This document shows positions 24,146 through 31,895 of a stretch of 32,143 nt of DNA, one piece after another. The stretch comes from an uncultured Bacilli bacterium (GTDB lineage Bacteria > Bacillota_I > Bacilli_A > RF39 > UBA660). Where the stretch lies: NCBI GenBank assembly GCA_944363605.1, contig CALVUM010000020.1, positions 1-32,143 on the forward strand. The letters run 5' to 3'. The stretch's first letter is position 1. The number at the start of each line of letters is the position of its first letter. Below the pieces are notes generated by a model, which worked only from the letters and a program-made list of their open reading frames with translations, did not search any database and was not told the DNA's origin. Position numbers and translations under genes: made by a program.

Positions 24146-26425
24146 CTATAATTCAAATTGACTATTATATAAGTCTGCATAGAAGCCTTTTTTCTTTAAG
24201 AGTTCTTCATGACCACCTTGTTCTACAATATTCCCGTCACGCATGACTAAAATTAAATCAGCGTTTTTAATAGTAGACAAACGGTGAGCGATGATGAAAG
24301 ATGTTTTTCCTTTCATTAATTCATCTATTGCCTTACTTACTAACTCTTCCGTTCTTGTGTCAACATTACTTGTTGCTTCATCTAAAATTAAGAATGGCGA
24401 ATCATTAATCATTCCTCTTGCAATGGTAAGAAGTTGTTTTTCTCCAGCAGATAAATCGTCATTCTCGCCAATTAATGTATCCAAACCATCCGGTAAAGTT
24501 TTAATATAGTGATCTAAACCGACTTTCTTTAAAACTTTATAAATTTCTTCGTCAGATACATTTTCACGATTATATACAATATTTTGTCTAATGGTTCCTT
24601 CAAAAAGCCAAGTATCTTGTAACACCATTGTAAATAAATCATGAATATTCTCGCGAGTAATTTTTTTCGTTGATACATTATCAATTAAAATATCCCCACC
24701 ATTGATATCATAAAATTTCATAAGTAAATTTACCATAGTTGTTTTTCCGGCACCCGTCGGACCTACAATTGCAACTTTTTGACCTGCTTTTGCTTTAGCT
24801 GTGAAATCTTTAATCGTTGGTTCTACAGCATCATCATATTTGAAGACAACATGCGAAAATTCAATATTTCCTTTAACTTTCTTCTCATCTAAACTATCCA
24901 CAAAATCTTTTTCACTAGGCATTTCCTCTTCGTCTAAGAATTCAAAAACTCTTTCACTTGCAGCAGCTGTTGATTGTAAAGAAGTTAAGCTTTGAGCAAT
25001 TTGCGATAATGGAGAAGTAAATAATCTTACATAACTAATGAAAGCTACAATAACGCCAAAAGAAATCACATTATTCATAGTTAAAAGTGCCCCGACAATA
25101 CAAACCATGACATAGCCAAAATTTCCGATAAAATTCATCATTGGCATCATAAGACCCGATAAGAATTGACTCTTGTAACTACTTTCACAAACGTTTTGAT
25201 TAAAGGTATCAAACTTTTCATCCGATGCTTTTTTGCCATTATACACTTTCACAACATTTAATCCTGAATAAATCTCTTCAATGTGCCCATTTAAATTTCC
25301 TAACTCTTCTTGTCTTTTCACAAAGTATTTTTGACTATTTCTTAAAATAAAGAGCATCCCAATAAATCCTAGCAAACTAGAAATAATGGCTGTAAGCGCT
25401 AAAATCCAATTTGTAACAAACATCATAAAGATCGTTCCTAGAAATAGCGTAATACTACTTGCTAATGAGCCAAGAGATTGGTTCATAGACTGATGAATTG
25501 TATCGACATCATTCGTAACGCGTGATAATGTATCTCCAGTATAATGTTTATCAAAATATTTTAAAGGTAAAGCATTAATTTTTTTTGAAATTCTCTCTCT
25601 TAAATCGCGAGCAAATTTATTAGACACATTTGTCATACAAATAGCTTGAATATATGTGAATAGTGCACTACAAACATACATAGCTACCAAAATATAAACA
25701 ATTTTCAAAATAGCATCCATATTCATTGATGGGGCGATTAAACTTTCAATACTATCTGGTAAATCATCCATTTTTTGATAAAGAGTTAATGTATCCATAT
25801 CTTCTGTTAATGAGCCAAACGTCTTCACAAAAGAATACTGCTCTTCGCTAGAAATGGTGACATCAGAAACTTCGATTGCTGGAAATACGACACTTACAAA
25901 TTCATTACTTAAAGATGCATCTTCACCTTTTAATAAACCAAAGAAAGCTATTTTATCTTCTTTTGTTATTTCCACACCATCATAAATTGTAGTTGTCAAA
26001 ATCTTATCTAATACGGTATTTGAAAGACGAGAAAAAGTTTCCATTGACATATTCTCACTCGTCAAAATATTTTGTAAAGCTTCTTTCTCTTCAGTAGAAA
26101 TCGTTGGATCAGCAAGAATTTGACCTAAATTTTTCTCATTCAAATTTGGTTGTAAAATTGCCCCAATTTTTTCTGCACGAACGTTTTCAGTAATTTTTTC
26201 TCCGACAAGTTGTAAATTTTCACTATTAATAACTAAGCCACTTGAAATTTCATCGGTTAAATTTGCTAATTGATCCGGAGCTAATATAGACAAAATAGAA
26301 CCTAAAATAGCTAAAAGTATCGCCAAGAAAACTAATTTTCGATAGCCTTCCAATTCTTGAAAAAGTCTTTTAATCGCGTCTTTAAAAGATTTGGCAGGCG
26401 CTCCAGCTGGACCTCTATTATGCAT
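24146..26425 (-). CDS. Heterodimeric ABC exporter subunit with large extracellular insertion
   Basis: A 759-residue half-transporter. After TM1 (about 31 to 49) there is an insertion of about 185 residues, acidic and helical, before TM2 (about 238 to 260); the remaining four helices and the ATPase domain follow. The ATPase has Walker A GPTGAGKT (555), a non-standard signature LSAGE (658), Walker B LILDEATS with catalytic Glu683 and switch His714 (IIAHRLST). It supplies the catalytic Walker/His half of the working ATP site, while its altered signature belongs to the degenerate site. It overlaps its partner by 8 bases, with AAAGGAGG upstream. Most of this family exports drugs, lipids or peptides; the substrate is unknown. 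Confidence 0.93.
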   Translation of the reverse strand: MHNRGPAGAPAKSFKDAIKRLFQELEGYRKLVFLAILLAILGSILSILAPDQLANLTDEISSGLVINSENLQLVGEKITENVRAEKIGAILQPNLNEKNLGQILADPTISTEEKEALQNILTSENMSMETFSRLSNTVLDKILTTTIYDGVEITKEDKIAFFGLLKGEDASLSNEFVSVVFPAIEVSDVTISSEEQYSFVKTFGSLTEDMDTLTLYQKMDDLPDSIESLIAPSMNMDAILKIVYILVAMYVCSALFTYIQAICMTNVSNKFARDLRERISKKINALPLKYFDKHYTGDTLSRVTNDVDTIHQSMNQSLGSLASSITLFLGTIFMMFVTNWILALTAIISSLLGFIGMLFILRNSQKYFVKRQEELGNLNGHIEEIYSGLNVVKVYNGKKASDEKFDTFNQNVCESSYKSQFLSGLMMPMMNFIGNFGYVMVCIVGALLTMNNVISFGVIVAFISYVRLFTSPLSQIAQSLTSLQSTAAASERVFEFLDEEEMPSEKDFVDSLDEKKVKGNIEFSHVVFKYDDAVEPTIKDFTAKAKAGQKVAIVGPTGAGKTTMVNLLMKFYDINGGDILIDNVSTKKITRENIHDLFTMVLQDTWLFEGTIRQNIVYNRENVSDEEIYKVLKKVGLDHYIKTLPDGLDTLIGENDDLSAGEKQLLTIARGMINDSPFLILDEATSNVDTRTEELVSKAIDELMKGKTSFIIAHRLSTIKNADLILVMRDGNIVEQGGHEELLKKKGFYADLYNSQFEL

Positions 26426-28178
26426 TCTCTAACTCCTCCTTTGATAATTGCGATAAAGCAATTTGCTTATAAACTTCGCAATCTTTTAATAATTCTTTAT
26501 GTGTACCCATACCTACACATTCTCCGTTTTCTAAAACTAAAATTTTGTCAGCATTCATGACAGTCCCGATTCGTTGAGCAACAATGAGCGTGGTCGCATC
26601 TTTTGTATATTTCTTTAATTCCTTACGTAAAGTTGCATCTGTTTTATAATCCAATGCGGAAAATGAATCATCAAATAAGTAAATTTCTGGGTTTCTGGCA
26701 ATTGCTCGGGCTATCGATAAACGTTGTTTTTGCCCACCCGATACATTGGTTCCTCCTTGAGCTATCGCATGTTCGTATTTGTCATCCAATTTAAGAACAA
26801 AATCATCCGCTTGAGCAACGTGAATTGCCTCCTCAATTTTCTTATCTGTAATTTTTTTACCATTTTCTCCATAAGCAACATTACTTTTTATAGCTCCTTT
26901 AAATAAAACAGCTTTTTGAGGAACATATCCCAAAATATTATGTAAATCTTCTTGTTTATAATCTTTGACATTCACGCCATCGACAAGTACCTCTCCCTCT
27001 GTAGCATCATAAAACCTTGGAATCAAATTTAAAAGTGTACTTTTACCTGAACCTGTTGAACCAAGAAATGCTACTGTCTCGCCCTTTTTCGCTTCAAAAG
27101 AAATGTTTTTTAATATATATTCATCTGCATCCGCATATTTAAAAGAAACGTTTTTAAAGGAAACTGTTCCAACCTCTTTTGTTTTTTTACTAACTTCTAC
27201 CATATCTTTGATATCGATTTCTTCATCTAACACTTCATTAATTCTTTTTGCTGATACAGAAGCTCTTGGAACAATCATAAATATAACTGCAAGCATTAAA
27301 AACGACATAATAACTTGCATGGCATAGGAACTAAATACTACCATATCACTAAACAAACTAAGTTTTAATGAAAGTCCTGCATCACGAATTAAATATGCTC
27401 CAATAAGATAGATTCCTAAAGTTAACCCATACATAACTAAATACATAATTGGTTGCATAATCGCGAGTTTCTTTTGATTATACAATTGTAAATTCGTCAA
27501 ATCATTATTCACTTCGCGAAATTTTTCTTCTTGAAATTCTTCAGCATTAAAAGCTCTTACAACTCGAATTCCAGTTAAATTTTCTCTTGTAATTCCATTA
27601 ATCTTATCAATTAATTTTTGAACTACTTTGAATTTTGGTAAGATAATCGCGATTAGAGTTCCTATAACACTTAATAAAATAACTACAGCTACTCCTGTTA
27701 AAGCACTCCATTGCCAGCTTTTGTTTAAAATCTTCGTGATGGCCCAGACTGCAGTTATCGGAGCTTTGATGAGCATTTGCATACCCATAGCAATTAGCAT
27801 CTCAATTTGAGTCACATCATTTGTTGTTCTGGTAATCAAACTACTTGTTGAAAACTTTTTAACTTCTTGTAACGAAAAATCTTCTACTTTATCAAAAATT
27901 CTTTTCCGTAAATTTTTGGAAAAATTCGCGGCTACTTTTGCCACAAAATATCCAGTAACAATGGCTACGAGTAAAGAGCCAAAAGCACATAAAAGCATAT
28001 AGCCCCCATTTAATAAAATATCGGACATCTGACTACCCTCTGTTTGTACTAAAGTTGTAATTTGTGACATATAATCTGGCATTTTTAAATCTAACCAAAC
28101 TTGAAGCACGATAAATAGTATACAAACTACTATAAGTAGCCAATCTTTTTTCTTCAATTGTTTAAGTAATTTAAACAT
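26418..28178 (-). CDS. Heterodimeric ABC exporter subunit with degenerate ATP site
   Basis: A 586-residue half-transporter with six membrane helices and one ATPase domain. Walker A GSTGSGKS (about 373) and signature VSGGQ (479) are intact, but the residue after Walker B is Asp504 (YLFDDSFS), not Glu, and the switch His is Gln535 (IVAQRIGT). This is the pattern of the non-catalytic partner in pairs such as TM287/288, BmrCD and LmrCD. Together with the 759-residue subunit it would make one consensus and one degenerate site. The ATG at 28178 has AAGGAAGG 5 bases upstream; longer in-frame starts lack one. The MarR gene lies about 40 bases upstream. Confidence 0.94.
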   Translation of the reverse strand: MFKLLKQLKKKDWLLIVVCILFIVLQVWLDLKMPDYMSQITTLVQTEGSQMSDILLNGGYMLLCAFGSLLVAIVTGYFVAKVAANFSKNLRKRIFDKVEDFSLQEVKKFSTSSLITRTTNDVTQIEMLIAMGMQMLIKAPITAVWAITKILNKSWQWSALTGVAVVILLSVIGTLIAIILPKFKVVQKLIDKINGITRENLTGIRVVRAFNAEEFQEEKFREVNNDLTNLQLYNQKKLAIMQPIMYLVMYGLTLGIYLIGAYLIRDAGLSLKLSLFSDMVVFSSYAMQVIMSFLMLAVIFMIVPRASVSAKRINEVLDEEIDIKDMVEVSKKTKEVGTVSFKNVSFKYADADEYILKNISFEAKKGETVAFLGSTGSGKSTLLNLIPRFYDATEGEVLVDGVNVKDYKQEDLHNILGYVPQKAVLFKGAIKSNVAYGENGKKITDKKIEEAIHVAQADDFVLKLDDKYEHAIAQGGTNVSGGQKQRLSIARAIARNPEIYLFDDSFSALDYKTDATLRKELKKYTKDATTLIVAQRIGTVMNADKILVLENGECVGMGTHKELLKDCEVYKQIALSQLSKEELENA

Positions 28179-28217
28179 TTTTTCCTTCCTTTCATTTGTA
28201 AGTCGCCATATCAAAGG

Positions 28218-28673
28218 TTATTTTAATGCCTTCTCTATATTTTGTTTCATTTGTTTTAAAACTTTTTCTAAAGTTTTTACATCTTGAGAAGAAATATTTT
28301 TTAATAAAATATTCTCTACCTCAGTTAACTTTGCATTTCCTTGTAAAAAGATTTCTTTCGTCTGTTCATTTAATAAAATCTTTTTCATTCTTGCATCCTT
28401 ATTAGCCATTTCCCGAGAAATCAAACCGTTTTTTTCCATTGTTTGAAGCACTCCTGAAATTGTCGCGCGTTTCAAAGAAAAAACTTGTTCTAAATCCCTT
28501 TGATAAACATCCTCATCAGAGTGTTTTACTAAATAATCAATAATTTGCATCTGTGTTGGTGTCGGTTTTGAAATTTTCCGATAAGGAAATACAAGTGTCT
28601 GATCCTGTAAAAAATACTGCACAATCTTTTTTTCTAAAGATTTTATCTGAAACAATATTTTTTCCTCTTTCAT
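28218..28673 (-). CDS. MarR family regulator of the ABC exporter operon
   Basis: A 151-residue winged-helix regulator. TPTQMQIIDYLVKHSDEDVYQRDLEQVFSLKRATISGVLQTMEKNGLI is the DNA-binding core, followed by the wing (REMANKDARMKKILL) and a C-terminal dimer helix. It leads an operon with two exporter genes and a kinase-like gene, a common setup for efflux autoregulated by MarR. It has a near-consensus promoter and a symmetric site over the transcription start. GGAGGG lies about 6 bases before the ATG. The inducing compound is unknown. Confidence 0.92.
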   Translation of the reverse strand: MKEEKILFQIKSLEKKIVQYFLQDQTLVFPYRKISKPTPTQMQIIDYLVKHSDEDVYQRDLEQVFSLKRATISGVLQTMEKNGLISREMANKDARMKKILLNEQTKEIFLQGNAKLTEVENILLKNISSQDVKTLEKVLKQMKQNIEKALK

Positions 28674-28693
28674 AAAGCCCTCCGTTTTTTATT

Positions 28694-28711
28694 TTGTATG
28701 GCGCCTTGCAA
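28694..28711. promoter_or_regulatory. Likely MarR operator for the ABC exporter operon
   Basis: TTGTATGGCGCCTTGCAA is an imperfect palindrome with a GGCGCC core and TTG/CAA ends. It lies just downstream of the -10 box, around or after the transcription start, where a repressor would block initiation. Confidence 0.5.
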
Positions 28712-28716
28712 TATAC

Positions 28717-28745
28717 ATTATATGCAGAATTAAATACCTTGTCAA
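28717..28745 (-). promoter_or_regulatory. Consensus sigma-A-type promoter of the MarR/ABC operon
   Basis: On the minus strand TTGACA (28745 to 28740), a 17-base spacer and TATAAT (28722 to 28717): both hexamers and the spacing match consensus. It is the strongest promoter seen in the window, in keeping with tight repression by the adjacent operator. Confidence 0.85.
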
Positions 28746-28798
28746 CAAAAAATAAAGATATTTACCTAGCATTTAACAATTTCTTTTTCAAGAAAAAA

Positions 28799-28815
28799 AG
28801 ACCTAAAACAGGTCT
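28799..28815 (-). terminator. Rho-independent terminator after the 25-residue ORF
   Basis: On the minus strand AGACCT, loop GTTTT, AGGTCT, then seven T. It lies about 10 bases past the stop of the candidate 25-residue peptide, and no larger gene ends here, which supports transcription of that small ORF or of a small RNA. Confidence 0.75.
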
Positions 28816-28824
28816 CTCACATTT

Positions 28825-28902
28825 TCATTTTCTTTTTGCTACCACACAACAACAAATATCCAAAAACAAAATGATGCAAATAAGAAGAAGAAAAATTTTC
28901 AT
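28825..28902 (-). CDS. Candidate 25-residue hydrophobic peptide
   Basis: ATG to TGA gives MKIFLLLICIILFLDICCCV plus VAKRK: one membrane-spanning stretch with a single Asp, a CCC triplet and a basic tail. A weak AGAG lies 6 bases before the ATG. The ORF lies between two minus-strand terminators (28926 to 28939 upstream, 28799 to 28815 downstream). Short hydrophobic peptides of this shape include membrane regulators and type I toxins, but I do not recognise it and could not find a clear promoter. It could also be only the body of a small RNA. Confidence 0.35.
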   Translation of the reverse strand: MKIFLLLICIILFLDICCCVVAKRK

Positions 28903-28925
28903 ATAAAACTCTATGTATGAAAAAA

Positions 28926-28939
28926 CAGGAATATTCCTG
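28926..28939 (-). terminator. Terminator of the 57-residue membrane protein gene
   Basis: CAGGAATATTCCTG is a perfect palindrome (5-bp stem with a 4-base loop, flanked by partial pairing), followed on the minus strand by TTTTT. It starts 3 bases past the stop codon at 28943. Confidence 0.65.
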
Positions 28940-28942
28940 CTT

Positions 28943-29116
28943 TTATTTACGGCGCATAGTTTTCTTTAAATCATTCATCGCAACACTTGCGCTTGTAACT
29001 GCATCATCTATCATTTTATTTGCTTCATGCTTTGTTTTTGGATTCGTTAACATATAGGATGCTACAGCCATTCCGCCGGCCATACCAATACCCATACCAA
29101 TTATCATATTTTTCAT
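28943..29116 (-). CDS. Small glycine-rich membrane protein, 57 residues
   Basis: A short gene with good signals: GAGGTG 8 bases before the ATG at 29116, its own promoter and its own terminator. The protein has a glycine-zipper helix (MIIGMGIGMAGGMAVASYML) and a charged tail (NPKTKHEANKMIDDAVTSAS, ending KKTMRRK). The layout resembles YtxH-like small membrane proteins; family membership is not certain. An ATG two codons upstream at 29122 is possible but too near the ribosome binding site. Function unknown; the glycine-spaced helix suggests self-association in the membrane. Confidence 0.72.
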   Translation of the reverse strand: MKNMIIGMGIGMAGGMAVASYMLTNPKTKHEANKMIDDAVTSASVAMNDLKKTMRRK

Positions 29117-29157
29117 ATTCATTTCACCTCATTTATAGGTTGTCCGAAATTGAAAAA

Positions 29158-29185
29158 ATTATACTCATGATTTCACACAATTCAA
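29158..29185 (-). promoter_or_regulatory. Promoter for the 57-residue membrane protein
   Basis: On the minus strand TTGAAT, a 16-base spacer and TATAAT, lying across the last codons of recD2. It supports independent expression of the small gene. Confidence 0.6.
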
Positions 29186-31360
29186 GAGTTTTGAAAGTAG
29201 ATTTGTCTTGCGATTTGTGGAATAATCATTAGAAATAGCTAATAAAAAGGAATTTTCCTCGCCAATTATTACCAAACTTTTTTTTGCTCTTGATACGCCT
29301 GTATAAATAAGCTTGTTATAAAGCATTTTATAATAATTTTTACTTACAGGTAAAATCACATGAGGAAATTCACTTCCTTGGCTTTTATGAATTGTAATTG
29401 CATACGCATGTTTAATATTATTTAAATCCTCTTTGGCATACACTACTTGATTCCCATCAAAATCAATAAAAACATCGACTCCTTTTTTTCCTTCTATTTC
29501 TTTAATAGCTGTAATATACCCAATGTCCCCATTATAAACATTACAATCCGGATTATTAACTAGTTGCAAAACCTTATCTTGTTCCCGGTAAACAACATCA
29601 AAATAAGAAATTTCTTTTTTTTCTAAAGTTTTGGGATTAAAAAGCTCTTGAAGAACGACATTTAAATTATCGATTCCATTTTCCCCTTTATACATAGGAA
29701 CTAAAACTTGTATATCATCGACTTTTAATCCTTTTTCAATGCTTTTTTCAATAATTTGCTTTAAAAGTTCTTTAATTTGTTTGCTTTCACAAGTAATAAA
29801 ATTATAATCGTCTTTTTTTTCTTTAAAAGAAGAATCTAATTGATGTTCTTTAATTTCTTTAGCTAAATATGGAATGTAGGAATTTTCGCTTTGACGATAA
29901 ATGGTCTCTAAAGAAGTATAAGCAAACAGGTTCGACGAAACTAAATCGTTTAATATTAGCCCTGCTCCCACACTCGGTAGTTGAAAGGTATCGCCAACTA
30001 AAATTATTTGAGCACTTTCTAAAGTTCCTTTTAAAAGTGATGAAAATAAATAAGTATCTATCATACTAGTTTCATCAACAATAATTAATTTATGATAATT
30101 TTTATTATCTTCATTTACCCCAAAATCATTCGTATCCTTATTCCATTTCAAATACCGATGAATAGTCATTGCTGGTAAATGGGTACTCATAGCTAATTTT
30201 TTAGCCGCTCTTCCAGTCGGTGCGACTAAAGCAATTGTACTATTAATATCAATCGGACTTAAATGATATAGTTCAATAAACATTTTGGTAATTGCATGAA
30301 CAATTGTCGTTTTCCCAGTCCCAGGACCTCCTGAAATAATCGAAATTGGATTTTCTAACGCCGATTTAATAGCTTCTTGTTGTTCTTTATTATATTTAAC
30401 ACCCAGTAAATTTTCTAATTCTTCTAATTTCGAAGAAAATTTTTGTAATTCTTTTTTCGGATACGTTAGCTTTCTTCCTAAAATATGAGCAATATCCGTT
30501 TCCATTTGATAATAATCTATTAAAAAGATTTTCTCATCTTCTTTTATAATACGTTCTTTTTCTTCTAATACTTTAAGTGCGCTTTCTAAATCCTCATCCA
30601 ACATAAGAATTTTAAAATACGTCTTTAATGCATCTTTAATTTCCTCTAAATAGGAATATGTATCACCACTACTAGTACTTCTTCTTTCCATTGCTTCGAT
30701 AATACACTCTAAAATTCTTGTTTCATCCAAAGGATCATGAGTCTCTAAAAAGATACGATCTAATTTTTCAAAAGAAATATATTCTTTAAAAAAATAAATA
30801 TTTTCTTCCAAAAAGACTAAGGTTTTATCTTGATATATTTTTGCTAACTTTGTAGCTTCCTGCATCGTAAAACCTTTCGCGCGTAATGTGACTAGCATAT
30901 CATCAATTCTAGAATGGGCAAGAACACTTAAATAAATGTTCGAAGCTTTTTTGGCAGTCATACCAGGAACTAATAAAAGATTTGCTTGATTTTCTTTAAT
31001 TAATTCTAAGGTTTTCTCGCCCAAAGTTTCAACAATTTGTCTAGCGGTTTTGACTCCACATCCTTTAATTAACGGACTTGCCAAAAAGTCTACTATTGCA
31101 TCTTTCCCCTCAGGTATTTTTTTATCATAACTTTGAAATTGAAATTGATATCCATATCTTTCATGTTTTTGATAAATTCCCGTCAATTCAAAAACTTCTT
31201 CCTCATTCGGTTCTAAAAGTAAACCGGTTATCGTTATTGTTTTATTTACTAATTCTTGTAACTCTTCAGTAGGTGTTTCTTTTATACGAAATGTTCCCAC
31301 AAAAAAACCTGTATCACTTTGAAAAATTGTAGATTTAATTTTACCAATAATTTGCTGCAA
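29165..31360 (-). CDS. recD2: ATP-dependent RecD2-type DNA helicase
   Basis: A 731-residue superfamily 1B 5'-3' helicase. An N-terminal OB-like domain (1 to 80) and helix-hairpin-helix region (LIKGCGVKTARQIVETLGEK near 97; VPGMTAKKASNI near 131) are typical of RecD2 and absent from RecD of RecBCD. The motor has NKEQQEAI (324), Walker A SGGPGTGKTT (343), VDETSMID and VGDTFQLPSVGAG in the middle, and HKSQGSEF with YTGVSRAK near the end. The start is TTG at 31360: an in-frame stop lies three codons upstream and GGTG is 7 bases before it. It acts in DNA repair and replication-fork maintenance. Confidence 0.94.
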   Translation of the reverse strand: MQQIIGKIKSTIFQSDTGFFVGTFRIKETPTEELQELVNKTITITGLLLEPNEEEVFELTGIYQKHERYGYQFQFQSYDKKIPEGKDAIVDFLASPLIKGCGVKTARQIVETLGEKTLELIKENQANLLLVPGMTAKKASNIYLSVLAHSRIDDMLVTLRAKGFTMQEATKLAKIYQDKTLVFLEENIYFFKEYISFEKLDRIFLETHDPLDETRILECIIEAMERRSTSSGDTYSYLEEIKDALKTYFKILMLDEDLESALKVLEEKERIIKEDEKIFLIDYYQMETDIAHILGRKLTYPKKELQKFSSKLEELENLLGVKYNKEQQEAIKSALENPISIISGGPGTGKTTIVHAITKMFIELYHLSPIDINSTIALVAPTGRAAKKLAMSTHLPAMTIHRYLKWNKDTNDFGVNEDNKNYHKLIIVDETSMIDTYLFSSLLKGTLESAQIILVGDTFQLPSVGAGLILNDLVSSNLFAYTSLETIYRQSENSYIPYLAKEIKEHQLDSSFKEKKDDYNFITCESKQIKELLKQIIEKSIEKGLKVDDIQVLVPMYKGENGIDNLNVVLQELFNPKTLEKKEISYFDVVYREQDKVLQLVNNPDCNVYNGDIGYITAIKEIEGKKGVDVFIDFDGNQVVYAKEDLNNIKHAYAITIHKSQGSEFPHVILPVSKNYYKMLYNKLIYTGVSRAKKSLVIIGEENSFLLAISNDYSTNRKTNLLSKLLNCVKS

Positions 31361-31377
31361 CTTGAATCACCACTTTC

Positions 31378-31386
31378 ATTGTATCA
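31378..31386 (-). promoter_or_regulatory. Extended -10 element before recD2
   Basis: On the minus strand TGATACAAT, a TG-type extended -10, 17 bases before the TTG start. The leader would be very short. Confidence 0.4.
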
Positions 31387-31403
31387 CATTTTAAAAAGAA
31401 AAG

Positions 31404-31432
31404 AAAAAGCCATCTAATTTTGATAGCCTTTT
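31404..31432 (-). terminator. Terminator overlapping the end of the 127-residue gene
   Basis: On the minus strand AAAAGGCTATC and GATGGCTTTTT pair over 11 bases with two G-U wobbles and a 7-base loop that holds the stop codon. The right arm ends in a T-run, so the hairpin is partly coding. Confidence 0.65.
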
Positions 31433-31797
31433 AAGTATAAGCGATAAATTAAATCATCATAATAACTGGATATATTTAAATCATTATTCTGCCTTGCTAT
31501 AGCAATTTTTTGCCACAGCACATATAATTCTTGATATTCAATAATTTTTTTACGAATAAGTTCTTGATCTTTTCCTTCATTTAAATGGGCATAAATGTCA
31601 TTTAAAGATTTCATAATAAAAGTATCTAAATACGCATAATTCACACGACCAACTGACACGATCTCTCTTCTTCCCACACGTATAAACGGTCTAATCATCA
31701 AAGTTTTATACTGAATATTAGGATTATATCTAATAATTCCTAAAAAACGATTACTATCAAAAAATTGAAATACTTTTAACTCTGAAGACTGAAACAT
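31414..31797 (-). CDS. Hypothetical protein, 127 residues
   Basis: I do not recognise this protein. It begins with a beta-rich part (FQFFDSNRFLGIIRYN, then an Arg/Ile-rich strand pair IRPFIRVGRREIVSVGRV) and ends with helices (YLDTFIMKSLNDIYAHLNEG; ELIRKKIIEYQELYVLWQKI). There is no signal peptide, membrane segment or Cys, so it is probably cytosolic. The ATG at 31797 is chosen because AAAGGTGA lies 5 bases upstream; a GTG three codons earlier is part of that site. A TAGAAT -10-like box stands about 35 bases upstream. It is a single gene with its own terminator between recD2 and an Rpn gene. Confidence 0.7.
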   Translation of the reverse strand: MFQSSELKVFQFFDSNRFLGIIRYNPNIQYKTLMIRPFIRVGRREIVSVGRVNYAYLDTFIMKSLNDIYAHLNEGKDQELIRKKIIEYQELYVLWQKIAIARQNNDLNISSYYDDLIYRLYLKGYQN

Positions 31798-31895
31798 TGC
31801 TATCACCTTTTATTCTCTAAATGTATTCTATCAAAAAAAAGAAAAGAATTCTACCCACAAATTCGATTTCTTTTATTTATTTTGTTTAGGAATTT

